A stretch of 64,000 nt of DNA. Origin: Adiantum capillus-veneris (lineage: Eukaryota > Streptophyta > Polypodiopsida > Polypodiales > Pteridaceae). Made by a program: the position numbers and the translations under genes. Shown here one piece after another: positions 1 through 12,799 of this stretch (position 1 is the stretch's first letter; each line of letters begins with the position of its first letter). The DNA lies in NCBI GenBank assembly GCA_014529385.2, contig CM043964.1, forward strand, positions 135,092,420 to 135,156,419, given 5' to 3'. The notes under the pieces are model-generated. The model was not told the origin of the DNA, made no database searches, and worked only from the letters and a program-made list of their open reading frames with translations.

Positions 1-1997
1 TTGGAAGTAGCAATAGTGGTACTCTTCTCTTACTCAGTAGCCCTGATGTATGTTTCAACAAGATATTGCTTACCCTGTCTTTTCTAGACTAGGCCTCTAG
101 CAACAATACAGGGACAAGGCCATCAAGCTTTACTTCATGTTTATTCTCTATCACAAGTCCAAGGGTGGTGGCAAAAGCTTGATAAGAATATACCAAAGCA
201 TCAAGAACTATATACACAAGAGTAATATCACAAATGACCTGCTCAATGGCAATCAAAAGCTTATTGAAATCTTTAATCTCCGCAAGAAATACAAAAGTGC
301 TAGCTTTTTATAGAGATGGTGAAATTGCATGCAAAATCGATAGTCAAGGGACTAAGGAAATCTAATTTCAAGAATCATCGAATAAATATTGGAGGTTTTT
401 TGGGACTATTTCCTCTACATTTGTTCTTTGGTGATATGCGCATGGCAATATGCTTATCATAGGAAAATTTGTATAATATCAAAGCTTTGAGGCTAATAAA
501 ACCATGAAATGCTAGTAATAAATGAATGCTATAACAATCTCGCAAAAGTTGTACCAATCTTAACAAAAGCTGAACTCACATGTACACAATAACCTATGTT
601 GGATTGCATGATTATTATGTCAAAGATATGCTAAAATAAAGATAAATGTGTCCATCTTAGCACAAAATTATTCATGGTGCTTGATTGCTTGACAAAAAGC
701 GAGCAGCATGCTCGAAAAAAGAGATGCTCTGACACCATGACAATCTCACTTGAGAGATTTCCCCCCTTGCTTGTGTATACACCCATAGCCCAAGGACATC
801 AATCATTTTTGTATTTGCATACTTCTAGTGTTGTTCGTCTCCTTCCTTGCCAAGATTCATGCGTGCACTCTTGCAACCCTAGATCCAACCATTGGTGATG
901 GTAGAGTATATTAAATATTTGGCTTAATTTCCATTCCACTCTAAAATTTAGCTTCTTTTGCTTGGAGTCTTGCTGAATTCTTCACTAGGTTTGCAACTTC
1001 AGTCCTTCTCGGGAGGGATTGGTGACCTGATTCAAACTTGGATGTGTGCTTGTAATATGCTCTGCTGATGAAGTATAGGCTTCTCCATCTATTTCAACTA
1101 ATAAAGTAACAAGAATAGCTATGTTCATTCCGGCAAATGTGATCCGAAGCTGTCAAATTGGCTAAGAATGTTTAGCAGAGATTAAATACTACCTAGGAAT
1201 AACTACCCTCGAGTATCCACAGGTTTACAACCCTTTTAAGGAAACTTGACAACCTATGGTAGGACTTGGCATCTAATAACACGAGTTGATGTGTGGGTTT
1301 CAATCTAGAGCTTCATGTATAGTAAGATTACAGTTTAGGAGAGGCACAATTGAAATGATAAGACTTGCTAAGAGGACTCTCCACAAGTCACTCCAAACTC
1401 TTTGGGAAGAGTACCAGAAAAAAAAAGCTGCAGAGCCCAAGTCCTCCAAAGCCGAAACTGCACACGAAGTCACATGCAAGGTCTACCCCCCTCGCAAAAA
1501 GCTAGAAGCTGGCAGCTCTCTGGGGGAGCCCCTTTAAGAGTAATATAAAGAAAGCTCATTACAGGGCTAGAGCTTATGCTCACACACACTGAAACTCTTG
1601 TCGAGGTAGTCGAGAGAGAAATCTATTTGAGATGCCTAGCAAATCAGTTATCTCTAAGGTGTTGTGAGCCTTTAATGAGGCTAAACATTGTGCCACACCA
1701 GTGGAAGGCATCCAGTCTTCTGAATGAGCAGGCTTCATAAAGGCCCGGGTGAGATTGATAGCCTCATCGAGTTTCTTAGTCTCATTAGGGATAGGGATGG
1801 ACAGATAGTAGAACTCACTGGGACATAGTAACTAACTTTCCACATGAGCATCACAAAAAGCGACGATCAAGCACAACACCCTCCCTTCACAATCAAAGCC
1901 ACCTCTTATAATTTTAATGGCAGCAGTTCAAGGAACCTGGTTCCGTATGTACAAAAATTTTGGCCTTGAAAAAGGCATTTGTACATCCAGCAAGGGT
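1..1997. other. Gene-free flank
   Basis: I recognise no gene, RNA or element here. An open stretch at 1286-1537 on the plus strand encodes a lysine- and glutamate-rich peptide (it contains LWEEYQKKKAAEPKSSKAE). It has no context that would make it a gene. Confidence 0.5.
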
Positions 1998-2762
1998 TTA
2001 AATGGAGTTTCCAGCTCGTAACAGCTTCTCGATCTTGTCGGCTCTATGGTAATCTGCAGCAGTTATGGGTCCACTAGGAAAGGCAGTGATCTCAATGACC
2101 AAATGTGGAGTTGGAAGTTCATCAAACATGGCCCTTACATTGTGGCAACACACCGTCTCTGCGTGTGCATTTTCACGGCGAATCTGACAACCCTGCACCA
2201 TAGAAAGCGGTATGTGAGATGGAATCGAACTTCGTTTGGACTAAACGAGGCCAATGACTGCTATTCTCCCTTCTTATGACAAAGCATACATCAAAAGTAT
2301 TTAGGTATATATACAAACATATATCCATCCATACATTCATATATACGTACATACATTCTGCTACCAGCTAACCCTGTCTTCACAAAACCGTGATATATGC
2401 TTTCTTCCACATTTCATTCACCTTATGAGAGGTTGCATCTCGAAAAGTATCATCGTCGGAAAGAAGCGAACTGATTTGATTGAGAAGACGACGGCCTTCA
2501 GATTTTGACGGGACTCGGTATCTTCTTTTAAGAGTGCCCTTCGTAGTTGTCTGCCACTTAGTTCTCCCTTTCTTCAACTCCTTTGCTCGCTGAGCCTCTA
2601 CATGCACGACAGAAATTACCCACATGCATTAAGGTCATAAACAATGTAAAATAGAACAGCCCAACTACAAAACAAATTAAGAAAAACTGCACTCACCCTC
2701 GTTTCCACCGAATATATTCTTTAACCAATTTAGAGCCTGCAATTCATCTCTGTCACTGAGAC
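1998..2762 (-). CDS. 3' half of a conserved-looking multi-exon gene, function unknown
   Basis: Three minus-strand exons join cleanly with GT-AG introns and matching phases: 2762-2697, 2597-2422 and 2192-1998, the last ending in TAA. The first reads LSDRDELQALNWLKNIFGG. The second is basic and then contains RYRVPSKSEGRRLLNQ and LLSDDDTFRDATSHK. The third begins GCQIRRENAHAE and contains FDELPTPHLVIEITAFPSGP, ending ADKIEKLLRAGNSI. The even codon texture and the exact splice phases argue for a real gene. I do not recognise the family by name. The first of these exons starts in phase 1, so at least one coding exon lies upstream; a candidate first exon is at 4346-3985. The 5' half between 2763 and 3984 was not resolved. 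Confidence 0.75.
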
Positions 2763-2929
2763 CTACAAGACAGACAATTTTCTCAGAGAGCTGTAGACAT
2801 ATCAACAACAATGCCTGTCTCCTACTTCTAATGCAGTCGAGTCAGTTCGGACTAAAACCAGAGGGCTATCTTCCTCATAGATTCAATAGCGATGAACCAC
2901 AATCATGAAAAATCATGCAATCCCACTGA

Positions 2930-3125
2930 GACAAGGAGCACTTGCTAGCTTCTCATGTCTACCTAAATCTGCTTGTAGATCACAACAGCTCTTGCTTATT
3001 TCTCATGTCTACCTAATTCCACTTGTAGATCACAAAGAGGTCTTGCTAGCCTACCTTATGTTGCTTGTAAATCACAAAGAGCTCTTGCTAGCTTCTCATG
3101 TCTACCTAACTCCTCTTGTGATCAT
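2930..3125. repeat. Degenerate tandem repeat, about 4 units of 45-55 bp
   Basis: Four imperfect units share the pattern CTTGCTAGCTTCTCATGTCT, then ACCTAA, a variable part, and CTTGTAGATCACAA. It lies in the unresolved intron region of the minus-strand gene at 1998-4346. The plus-strand reading frame across it is a by-product of the repeat. Confidence 0.75.
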
Positions 3126-3579
3126 GGACTACAAGCATGTGCACAAAGCTGGTTATGTAAATCCGTTCATCTTGCTGCTTGAATTATCTATAGTACCAAG
3201 TCAGAATACTCCAACCTTGCCAAGCGCACTGGCACGATCCTGATTGGCCTTGGATAAGTTTGCAGGCTTCCAAAAGAACAGCAACTGTGATATGTGACAA
3301 CACTGTTAATTCTCATAATATCTTTCAGCTCTCTTATGAATAGATGCACGGTGCTTAAGCCTTCCTCCATCTACAAATATTTCTCTATATTATTGTGTCA
3401 AGCTCAACCCGAGGACAGGTCATCAAGGATACAAACTTCTACTGCTGCAAATATTGGCTTGTCAGAAACTACTTCCCTTCTCACTTATGACATTTAGCAT
3501 TAGGTGACGGCGTCTTTAACATTCTGCTGCTAGGAATCTCTGGCTTGCAGAAAACCTAACTTCTCTCTCTCAAACATGA

Positions 3580-3742
3580 CTTCTAGCACTGGGTGATCTT
3601 CGCACCATGTCATCTTTGCTGCAAAAGATGAACCAGGGCAGCAGAATGAGATCTTTGTAGGACACAAAGATGGCATCCTCTCCAAACCAGTATTGAAGAG
3701 TCCTAAACCTTGAAACCTCTGATCAGCCGACACGTTCAAACC
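3580..3742 (-). pseudogene. Possible internal exon containing a stop codon
   Basis: A TTGCAG acceptor lies just upstream of 3742. In the phase left by the candidate first exon (donor at 3985) the reading continues as GFERVG, then TGA, then SEVSRFRTLQYWFGEDAIFV. Another frame is open without a stop. This may be a disabled exon, a mis-phased exon or chance. No firm gene model includes it. Confidence 0.25.
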
Positions 3743-3984
3743 CTGCAATCATGGCCGAAGAGGGATGTTTGCTAGATGCAGAACCAAAGGTAACCCAGGA
3801 TGAAATTTATTCTCAAGGGATCTTCACGAAACTACAGAAGAGAAACAAACTTAAAAAACGAACAGCTGGATCCTTTGCAAAGAGCCGAATGTAATCGATT
3901 GCAACTTCAACTTGCAAGAACTTGAGCTCAACTAGTGGAAAGTGCAGAAAATACAAAATCAATGTGCAGGAATTGAGGATACCT

Positions 3985-4346
3985 TGCAGACTTGAAGAAG
4001 GTGGCGGCCCTGCAATGCCCACTTGGAGAAGGGCATAGAAGACGCATGTGCGAACAACCCACAAGACGGGGAATTCAGTGAGAGAGGCACGCACTGTAAT
4101 GGGTTTGCCGAAGGATTTCACAGAAGGCGAAGGAAGGGATGCCCTTGTGAGAGCTTCCATGGCCTCATGGGATGAAGTGAAGAAAGAAGGGCGGAGCAGA
4201 AAACGATAGATCCCGCTGCTGTTCTTCTTGCCGTTGCCGCTGCTGCTGCTGCTGGGAAGAAACAACGGCGAGCTCGGAGACCATGCCGGAGCCTGCTGTT
4301 GCAAAGTCCTGAACATATCTACAAACGAGAACTGATGGCTACTCAC
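3985..4346 (-). CDS. Candidate first exon with transit-peptide-like N-terminus
   Basis: The frame from ATG at 4346 is rich in serine, proline and basic residues. It contains SSHEAMEALTRASLPSPSVK, followed by a hydrophobic stretch LWVVRTCVFYALLQVGIAG. The exon would end at a consensus donor CAAG|GTATCC at 3985; reading on past it gives intron-like sequence. The composition fits a plastid-targeting peptide followed by a membrane or hydrophobic segment. The start could instead be the internal ATG at MEALT. I infer that it belongs to the same gene as the exons at 1998-2762 because strand and spacing fit, but the joining exons were not found. Confidence 0.5.
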
Positions 4347-6634
4347 GAGTCGTCAAAATTTAGTTTAGACCTTTGCACAATGGAAACGAGCAGGCATTGG
4401 TTATAAGGATAAGGCACCATGGTCCACTTTTAACACCTTGCAATGCTTGCAGACAGGCTCATACTTCACCACCTCACCAATAGGACACCAAAATATCACT
4501 CACAATTGGCTACTTTCTGCCAACATGGAACTATGCCATTAGCTTGAGCTTTTCGCAATGAGCATACCACATACACTACTAGTTCTATCGTGGAGCACTA
4601 TTACAAAGTTAAGTGGGGAGGTGCTCAAAATGTCGTAGATGCCTCGGTCTTTCCATTATTGTAGACTTTTGTATTAGTTCTACGAATTTGAAGGAAACAT
4701 ATTTTTCCTCTCTACTATCCTCATTGTTGGTAACTTGCTTTTGCACGAATTATCTCAACATAGCAAATAGAATATCGCATTTTGTATGTGTGCTTTGAGA
4801 ATAAACATGACGCTCCACTTTATCTTAAATGAATGTGTCATGCTTTATTAACTTGATCATTTCTGACCGCATTTTGTGTGACCCTCACTTGCGGCATTGC
4901 CTACCCACCCTGGCTCGTAAGGCGCACGAAGTGAGCCAATAATGATTACTTCTTAGTTGCGAGCAATCCAATGTGGGGGGTGTTAACTTGATGCACCCAA
5001 ACTTCATGATTTGGGTGCCCTATGTAGTAAGATGTGGATAGAGTTGAAAGCTAATTAATTTCAATGAAATCAAAATCTTCCTTACCTTCTTTATATAACA
5101 ATTATTTGAAATACAACTTTAGATGAATTAAGACATGATTTACTATATATTTCCTAAAATGCATGGTGGATTTGTGAAATTTGGGCTTGTTACTACATGA
5201 ATTAAGACATGATTTACAATATATTTCCTAGAATGCATGGTGGATTTGTCAAATTTGTCAGATTTGGGTTTGTTAAGACATCAACCTTTAAAGGAATCTA
5301 GTTTTGATTGATAGGCCTTGCTATAGAAGTTAATGTGTTCTCGCTTGAACCCCTGCTACGAGGAGCTTTTCTGACGTTGTAGGCTACAATAAGACCCTTG
5401 TCACATTGGGGAACATGCCCCAAATGGTTTTTTCTTTAGCCAGTCATGAAGTTGTCAAACATAAGAAGTACAAACTGGATGTCCGTCAAAAGTAGTGAGT
5501 GGTTGCAAGCCAAGCGGTAGCATCCCCACGTCTCACTTTGTAGGACATAGCTCGAAACTTATCAAAAACATCCCTATAGACGCTTCTTACAGATGGTTGT
5601 GGGAGTGAAAACTTGGCCAAGGGGGATTGCCCACTCATTTGGAAAGCACTACAAGCCAACTTCACCTTTTGGCTCGGAGAATACACACTCACCACCTTGA
5701 CATGGCCTACTCTTGCTTGCCTCACTGTGACAAGGACCTAAGGGAAAATAAGTTACTCCAAAAATACAGCAAGGGACAGAAGCAAACTTATAAATAAGTA
5801 TGCTTTGTTTGCGAGTCTACATAATTTTTAGCCATGAGCATATGGACACTTGGATGAGCTGAGAGAGCGCCCTTATGCTTCTCGTGTAAATAGGATACTA
5901 TGTATAAGTTACTAGTTAAGTTTTTTCTAAATAGAAAAGATAATTCAAAGAAAGATTTTGTGAAACGCATTTGTGAAATTAAAACCTCTTTTTTTGCTAA
6001 AAGCACCCATGCAATCTCTCCATCGCAAAAAAGCACTAACCTTATGAGTAATGTCTACCCTTGGAGTTTTTATGGCAAAAGTATCTCCTTTTAGGAACTA
6101 TGAAAGAAAAAGCAAAACACTAGTTAAGCTTTTCTTACTAAGATTTTTTTTTTTAATATCAAAAAAGTAGATAGTGCACTGCCTACATGAGTGCCATACA
6201 AAAGTATGGTGGAGAGTTGGCACAATGTTTCTCCAAAATGTATAAAAAAACAAAATACATGCCCTGCCCTGTAGTCCATTTCCTATAGCATAGTCATGCA
6301 AGATAACAAACCTGAATTTATCTCTGATAATTTGATATTCAAGTCCATGCCATGGCCATATGGATTGCTCTCTTGTGATTTCATATTCTAGTGCTTTTCA
6401 CAATCATGTTGGGCATATGCTACAATCAACATGGTCCGAGAGACTACATCTTAGATAGAAAGCTCTTTAAGAACTTGAATTGCAGATTTTTCTTGGTATG
6501 TTGGTTTTATCAACAATACATAAAGGACTACGCAAAAACCGCAATCCTGTTAATAGACTAGCTGAGGTCAAAAAGTAAGAGTATAAGTAGGGGGGAAGCC
6601 CAACCAAAAAGCTTTGAAAATCTTAAGGTGGCTA
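4347..6634. other. Intergenic, no gene seen
   Basis: This is AT-rich sequence with short chance frames only. The one structure noticed is the direct repeat at 5123-5258. A minus-strand frame at 5486-5725 has a protein-like composition but no recognisable motif or splice context. Confidence 0.5.
5123..5258. repeat. Direct repeat, two about 62-bp copies offset 74 bp
   Basis: Both copies contain ATGAATTAAGACATGATTTA, then ATATATTTCCTA(A/G)AATGCATG and GTGGATTTGT. They differ at only a few positions and probably arose by a local tandem duplication. Confidence 0.8.
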
Positions 6635-6857
6635 TGTTACCATATACATGTGGTAGTGATGTGTGTGAACACACTAGGACCGTCGGGGCATTTTTTCCCT
6701 CTTTAGGAGGTTTTTTTCCTCGTACATTGTATATACGCCCATCACTCTAGGGCTATCTTTCCATTGCACGCTATGTAATATACTCTCTGTTGTGTGCCTT
6801 GAGCTTCCTTCATCTTCTCCAAGTTGTCTGTCTTTCCCTCCAACCCTAATTCCAACA
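6635..6857 (+). repeat. 5' LTR of Copia copy A
   Basis: A 223-bp LTR starts TGTTACCATATACATG and ends CCCTAATTCCAACA, giving the usual TG...CA ends. It matches the LTRs at 36781-37007 and 42786-43012. The segment CATTGTATATACGCCCATCA and the downstream CT-rich part are shared by all copies. Confidence 0.9.
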
Positions 6858-6859
6858 AT

Positions 6860-6871
6860 TGGTATCAGAGC
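6860..6871 (+). promoter_or_regulatory. Primer-binding site
   Basis: TGGTATCAGAGC lies two bases after the LTR. This is the standard plant Copia site complementary to the 3' end of initiator tRNA-Met. In copy B the same site is altered to TGGTACTAGAGC. Confidence 0.9.
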
Positions 6872-7204
6872 AGGTCACGTCCTCCCGGGCTTAGTCGTCA
6901 GCGTCGCCAGAACACCCCTGCTCGTTTTCTCAAATTTCAAAGAGCTTTGGCGAGCATCACCGGGTCGACAAACAATTTGGGCAAGCTCGTGGAGCTTGGT
7001 CTGCTCAGAATTTCATTTCGGGCTCATTTCGACCTCCGTTTCCACTACAGCCATAGGCAATTTTGTCATTTTGTGTAGAATTTCTGTCAGTGTCAATTAC
7101 AAGTCCCATACAGTCTACTGCGGGTTGTGTTGTATAGCACATGCTGGTCTCACTGAGTTTCTCCTCATTTCGAGTAGTTTTCACATCAAGTGCAGGCATT
7201 TTCC

Positions 7205-8074
7205 ATGGCTGACAACAACACAGATGTGTTCAAGATGTTTGTTGCTAAGGATAGATTGGATGGGGACAATTATCCTATGTGGGCTTACATGATGCAGCAT
7301 GTACTTGTCTCAAAGGGAGTTTGGAACATTGTGCAGGGCATTGATGTACATCCTGGTACTATGGATGCAGGCAATGTTGAGAATGCTCTAGGTTTTGCTG
7401 CCATGGTTGCTACTGTCAGAGCTGTTTTGCCTACGGCTGAGCAGTCTAGCAGGTCTTTATGCAAGCCGCAATGAGGCTAAAACTTCTTTGTTGCATAAAG
7501 AACTGGAATCGAAGATTATGCATGAGGAAGATGAAATGGAGACTTTCCTTTCTAGTGTCAAGGATGTTAATGAGCAACTAATTTCTGCAGGAGAAGTCAT
7601 TTTTTACAGTTCACTTGTGCAGACTATTCTTGATGCTTTGCCAGATTCTTACCAAACTTTTGCTAGTACTTGGAGACTTATGACCCGAGGAAATCCTGAA
7701 GTTGTCAAGTTTGATGCATTATGCACATTGCTGTTGCAAGAGTCACTTTCCAGAAAAAGCAAGACTAGGCAACGTTCATTTGAACAGGCTTTTATTGCAG
7801 TTCAAAGAAAAGGTGGGAACAGCAATGTAACCACTTCTTATGGTTCTGCTGCGAGTGGCAAAACTTCTCTTTTTAATGCTTTTACTGGCAGCACTAGGTC
7901 TAGCAATTCTGGTGATAAGGTGAAAAAGAAGATGCGTTGCCATTATTGTAAAGCTAATGATCACTTGATCAAGCAGTGTCCGAAATTGAAGGCAAAAGAA
8001 GCTAAGAAGAAAGAGATCGTATCCACTACACGATCCAATACAAGTGCAGCGATTGTAGAGTCTTCTGTCAAGTG
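7205..8074 (+). pseudogene. Copia gag, copy A (internally deleted)
   Basis: Translation starts MADNNTDVFKMFVAKDRLDG, followed by NYPMWAYMMQHVLVSKGVWN, a Copia gag (UBN2-type) N-terminus. Compared with copy C, roughly 135 bp are missing near 7444, which also shifts the frame. Near the end the zinc knuckle CHYCKANDHLIKQC (CCHC) is intact at about 7940-7981. A TGA at 8072-8074 stands where copy B has GGA. Gag packages the element RNA; this copy cannot make the full protein. Confidence 0.88.
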
Positions 8075-10511
8075 AGATTGTGATGCTGATGTTGATGGAG
8101 AATGGGCATTTAGTGCAGAGTGCACTTATGATCCTATTGTCCATGATGCATGTATGTCAGTTGGTGCAGATTTACATGTGTGGTATTTCGACAGTGGTGC
8201 TACAAAGCACATTACCTCACATCATGATTTGTTTACCTCTATTGAATTTGTCCCAATACGGTGACTTGTGCCAAAAATGCCTCTTATCCTATTCAAGGAG
8301 TTAAGAAAAATTGTGCTTACTGCTGCAAATGGAAGTTCTTTCACACTTGTTGATGCATTGTTTGTACCTGGGATCAAAAAGAACCTTTTGTCTGTATCTG
8401 CACTTGCTAGACTTGGTCTTGTAGTCAAATTTGTGGATGACAGATGTACAGTTCATGATCTCAATTTTGGTGATGAAATTGTTGCATCTAGCCTTTTGTG
8501 TCGTGGACTGTATAAGCTCACTTTGTATGACAAGTGTGGACAAAATTTTGCAAATGCAGTTGCAGATTCAAGGGCTGTTTCAGATGCAAAATTGTGGCAT
8601 GCACGTTTTGAGCATCTAAATTTTGTCAGTTTGTTGCGTTTGCAAAAGCCTGATATGGTTGCTTCTTTTCCGCCTCTTGAAGCACCTGTCAAACATGTTT
8701 GTGAAGGCTGTATTTTGGGTAAAATGCAGTGTGCTAAGTTTCCAAAGGATAAATCAGTTCGTGCTACATGCAGATTGCAACTTGTGCATAGTGATGTTTG
8801 TGGGCCTATGCAAACTCCGTCCTTGGGAAATTACTTGTACTTTGTGAAATTCATTGATGACTACTCCAGGCATACATGGGTATATCCGTTGAAAGCTAAG
8901 TCCGAAGTGTTTATGTGCTGCAAGCAATTTCTTGCTATGGCTGAAAATGTCTCGAAATGTACTATGGGCACCCTCCATTCCGATCGAGGGGGGGAGTATA
9001 TGTCTCATGAATTTAATGCATTTTTGGCTAGTCGTGGGATAAAACACCAACATACAGTGCCGTATACCCCTTAGCAAAATGGTGTTTTTGAGAGGAAAAA
9101 CATGTCTCTTACGGAAATGGCACGATGTATGATCAAGAGTCAAGCTTTACCACATTCGTTTCTGCTCGAGGTTGTCATGTGTGCCATTTATGCACTCAAC
9201 ACGTGTCCTGCGAAAGTGTTGCAGTCTATGACTCCATATGAAGCATGGCATGACAAAAAGCCATCTATTGAGCATATGCATGTTTTTGGTTGTTTGGCTT
9301 ATGGTTTAGTGCCACAAGCGCAGCACAAAAAATTGGATGATAAGGTTGTCAAATATATTTTTGTTGGTTATAGTGCTGAAAGCAAAGGTTACAGGTTGTA
9401 CCATTTGCAAACAACGTGTATTTTGGTCTCACGTGATGTTGTGTTCGTGGAAGATTCTGTTTTGCCTTTGTTGTCATGTACCTCACATGACATTTATGAC
9501 AATTTATTGCCTCTTTTCGGTGGTGGAAGTTCGAATGTAAATTCAAATGAGGCAAATGTACAGCCTATGGGGGTTTCTAAAAATGTTACAATCAGCCTAT
9601 TACTGATGCAGATGTACATGATGTACTTGATGAGGAAAGGGCTAAAAATGAGCAGGATAGAGGTATGCCAAAATGGTCGGTGCATACTTTGCATGATAGT
9701 AAATTGGATGCACCTTTGTCTAGCTTATGTGATATAGAGGAACCCCTATCTTTTGATGAAGCACAACTTGATGCACTTATAGAAAATGACACATGGCCTT
9801 TATGTGAAATGCCTCCTTGCAAAAAGGGCATTGGTGCAAACTGGGTTTACAAGTTGAAACGCAAGCCGGATGGTAAGGTTGATCGCCATAAGGCTCGACT
9901 TGTTGCAAAAGGATATGTGCAGCCGAAAGGCATAGATTATGAAGAAAATTTTTCTCCCACTTGTCGTATGACTACTGTTCGTTTTCTATGTGCATTGGCA
10001 GCTCATTTTGGTTGGGATGTACATCAATCCGATATAGTTAATGCTTTCTTGAATGGTGACATTTTTGAAGAAGTCTATGTAACATAGCCTCGCGGTTTTG
10101 TCAAGAAAGGACAAGAGGACAAAGTGTGCAGATCTAAGAAGGCTTTGTATGGGTTGAAATAATCCCGTCGTGCTTGGTATGAGAAAGCTGACACTCATTT
10201 GGTCAAACGAGGCTTTCGTAACAGTCCAATAGAAAGCACATTGTATGTCAAGCGTGAGGGTGATGTACTTCTCATTGTCGTTCTTTATGTGGATGATTTG
10301 CTGTGATCATTGGTCCTAATGAGGCACATATTGTTGAACTTAAGGCTGATTTGGATGCTACTTTCAAGATAAAAGATTAGGGGATGTTGCATCATTACTT
10401 GGGTATACACTTTAAGCAGTGTGATGGTGGTATTGCCTTGTGTTAGGAAAGTTACATAGAGACATTGCTATGTAAGTTTGGACTTGAGGATTGCAAATCT
10501 ATTGCCACTTA
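8075..10511 (+). pseudogene. Copia pol, copy A (protease, integrase, part of RT)
   Basis: The protease motif WYFDSGATKHI is at about 8180. The GAG-pre-integrase zinc region is near 8596-8712 (CEGCILGKM). The integrase core follows with HSDVCGP, then HSDRGGEY at about 8970, and YTP followed by a TAG stop where copy C reads QQNG. The reverse transcriptase begins with WVYKLKRKPDGKVDRHKARLVAKGY and then DIVNAFLNGD. Copies of LYVDDLL and LGIHFKQ are out of frame. Several stops and frameshifts are visible, including near 9073, 10085, 10160, 10305 and 10378, so the copy is dead. Confidence 0.88.
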
Positions 10512-10825
10512 GAAGATAATAGGCTCTAGATATCTAGAAATTATTTGCCCAAAAACTCGTCTATTTATGAATCCTGTTTGTACAACATATTTAGAATGAG
10601 GGTTCATTCCAACGATCCTATACGTCAAGATATATAGAATAAACTAGAAATGTAATAGATCTTCATCTTCAAAGGCAGACTGTAGCTATCCTAAACCTTT
10701 TTAAGCAAAGGTAGAATTGTCACTTGAATCATTTTAAACAAAATAATACATTTTGTTAGCTTTGGATACATATTACAGGGGTTAAATAACTTATAATTGC
10801 TATTAATGTCCTTCTTAAAAATTAT

Positions 10826-11210
10826 TAGGGTAAAGGGGCGATATTTAGAACCTTAAAGGTATCATCGGGCGCTTTTTTTGTGTGCTACAGATCTTTGGCT
10901 TCTCTTGGGCTCATATGGTAGCGCTAAGCATCCCCTAGAAGCAGGATAAGCGACAGCTCGTGCGGCGTTGTCATTAAAGAGCGCGATAGGAAAGATAAAA
11001 TGCCCGTGTAAAAAAAAATGGAGGCCATTTAAAAATCCAAGGGCATGCCAACTGAAAGAGTGTTGAACTCTCAACGCTGCCAATAGGATGAGTGCAGGTC
11101 AAGCTAACCATCCCACTCCTCATGCCATCTTGTCTTGGAACTGGTCCTTTCGTATACTATTTCTTTGTTCGACAAATGGACCCCGTCCCATTATTGGCCC
11201 CTTTACCCTA
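10826..11210. mobile_element. MITE-like element with 14-bp terminal inverted repeats
   Basis: The left end TAGGGTAAAGGGGC (10826-10839) is the exact reverse complement of the right end at 11197-11210. The total is 385 bp with no transposase. If the outer TA is the target duplication, the ends are GGGTAAAGG...CCTTTACCC flanked by TA, as in Tc1/mariner-type MITEs. The superfamily is not settled. Confidence 0.6.
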
Positions 11211-12799
11211 GCTACTATCCTGAAAGTTTAGATGTTTTTAGGTGACAATGTATGAAGTGGGATTTCTTGAGTCTTGAAGGCCATTTAGAAGGCTTCTATA
11301 TCCTTCCCAGACTTTTGAAAAAATAATTTGAAAGTTTAAAAAGCTTTCCCGTGTAAAAAAAACTTTTAAATCATTTTTCAATTGCCATAACATAATGACA
11401 AATCATTAAGAAGGCTCCCTAACTCTCAAAGTAGTATCAAGCTTTCTCATAAGAGTCCCCTTAGTTTTAAAGTCCTCGTAGAGCCCAAAGTAGATCAAGT
11501 TTTTGCTGACCTATTTCAATTACTTTTGTAGGCATGTATACTTATTACCATAGTATTGATAGCAAGTATATCTCTTATCAGACCATTGACAGCATGTAAA
11601 TCCATTACCACAATGATAGTGTCAACCAAGGTCACCTTTATCTCTTTTAAGCAAATTTTATGAGATTTTTTCCAAAAAAAAACAGAGTTAAGAGATTTCT
11701 TAACTTTTTTTTAAAAAGAAGCAACTTTTTCCTACAAGTAATTAGTCAAGATACACATTAATCTATACGTATGTTTTTGGTCTATACACAACCAATCTTT
11801 CAATCCAAGCCGATAAGCTTATGGTTCCCAAAACATTTCTTGAAAAACTAAGTCTTCTTTTATCTATATTAGTATTTAAGCCAAAAATTACAGTTTCATC
11901 AATGAAAGCAATAGAGCAACATTTGAACCAGATGCATCAAAACCAATTTTTCATCACTTTTCTAGATTTCAAAGCCTTAATGAATAATTAATAATCAACA
12001 CTCAAACATCTGGTGTCTAGCCAAATGAGATGATTAGTTTGAACTAAAAAAATTAGACCAGGTGATCAAAATTGGCAGTAAGAAAGCAAACTCAAAGATC
12101 TCCTACATAACATAACAGCCAGGTTTTTTCATGACAAAATTTCTGTAAGCAATCTCCCATAGAATGGAAAGGAAGACCCCTTAATACTAATCTATTGTTA
12201 TGGATGGCACTCAAGCAAGGCATTTTAAGGTAAAGCCAATCCCTTTTACCAACTGCAAGTCCTATTAGTTAAATCCTTGCTCCAATGATAAGTGAACCAA
12301 GGAAGTGCACAGCTACATAGAGTTAAAAGACCATGAGCAGAAGAAAAAAACACCAAAAGGAAAAATTCATCAAGCTTAGCTCCCAATCCTTTAAGGACAG
12401 TATAAGAACTATATGGGCTATTATGCAAGTAGGAAAGACGTAAATCAAAGCATTATCAAGCCTTTTCACGCACCCTAGTAATCCATGATAAGATATATCA
12501 GGTCCTACTATTGTTTATCAATCTATACCAAAAAAAAACATCAAGATTAGTATAATAATACCAACATGTATTTTCTAAGCATGCCAGATCTCAGTCTTCC
12601 CTAGGAGAGTCTAAATAGTCCCTATAGGATTCAAAATTCTCTTAAAGGAAACAACATATCCAAGTTGGTAGGAACAGTACCAAATCAATGTAGTAAGAAG
12701 AATCCAAAGTCCATACCAAAGGTCATAAGAAAAAAGTGCTACTTCATAGTCACTTATACTAAGTGAAAAAAAACCATCATAAATTCTTTTGAAAATCAA
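11211..12799. other. Intergenic, no gene seen
   Basis: AT-rich sequence with no reading frame or structure I can assign. Confidence 0.5.

Larger units (their letters stand above)
6635..10511 (+). mobile_element. Ty1/Copia retrotransposon copy A, 3'-truncated
   Basis: It has a 5' LTR, primer-binding site, gag and pol in Copia order (protease, integrase, reverse transcriptase). Sequence shared with copy C at 42786-47590 stops at about 10511, inside the reverse transcriptase region, so RNase H and the 3' LTR are missing. Stop codons and frameshifts are scattered through gag and pol. Copies B and C and the LTR fragment at 14451-14618 belong to the same family. Confidence 0.92.

Noticed and set aside
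2046-2279. 77-residue plus-strand frame
   Set aside because: It is antisense to the convincing last exon at 1998-2192 of the minus-strand gene.
2905-3243. 112-residue plus-strand frame
   Set aside because: It is the product of the degenerate tandem repeat at 2930-3125.
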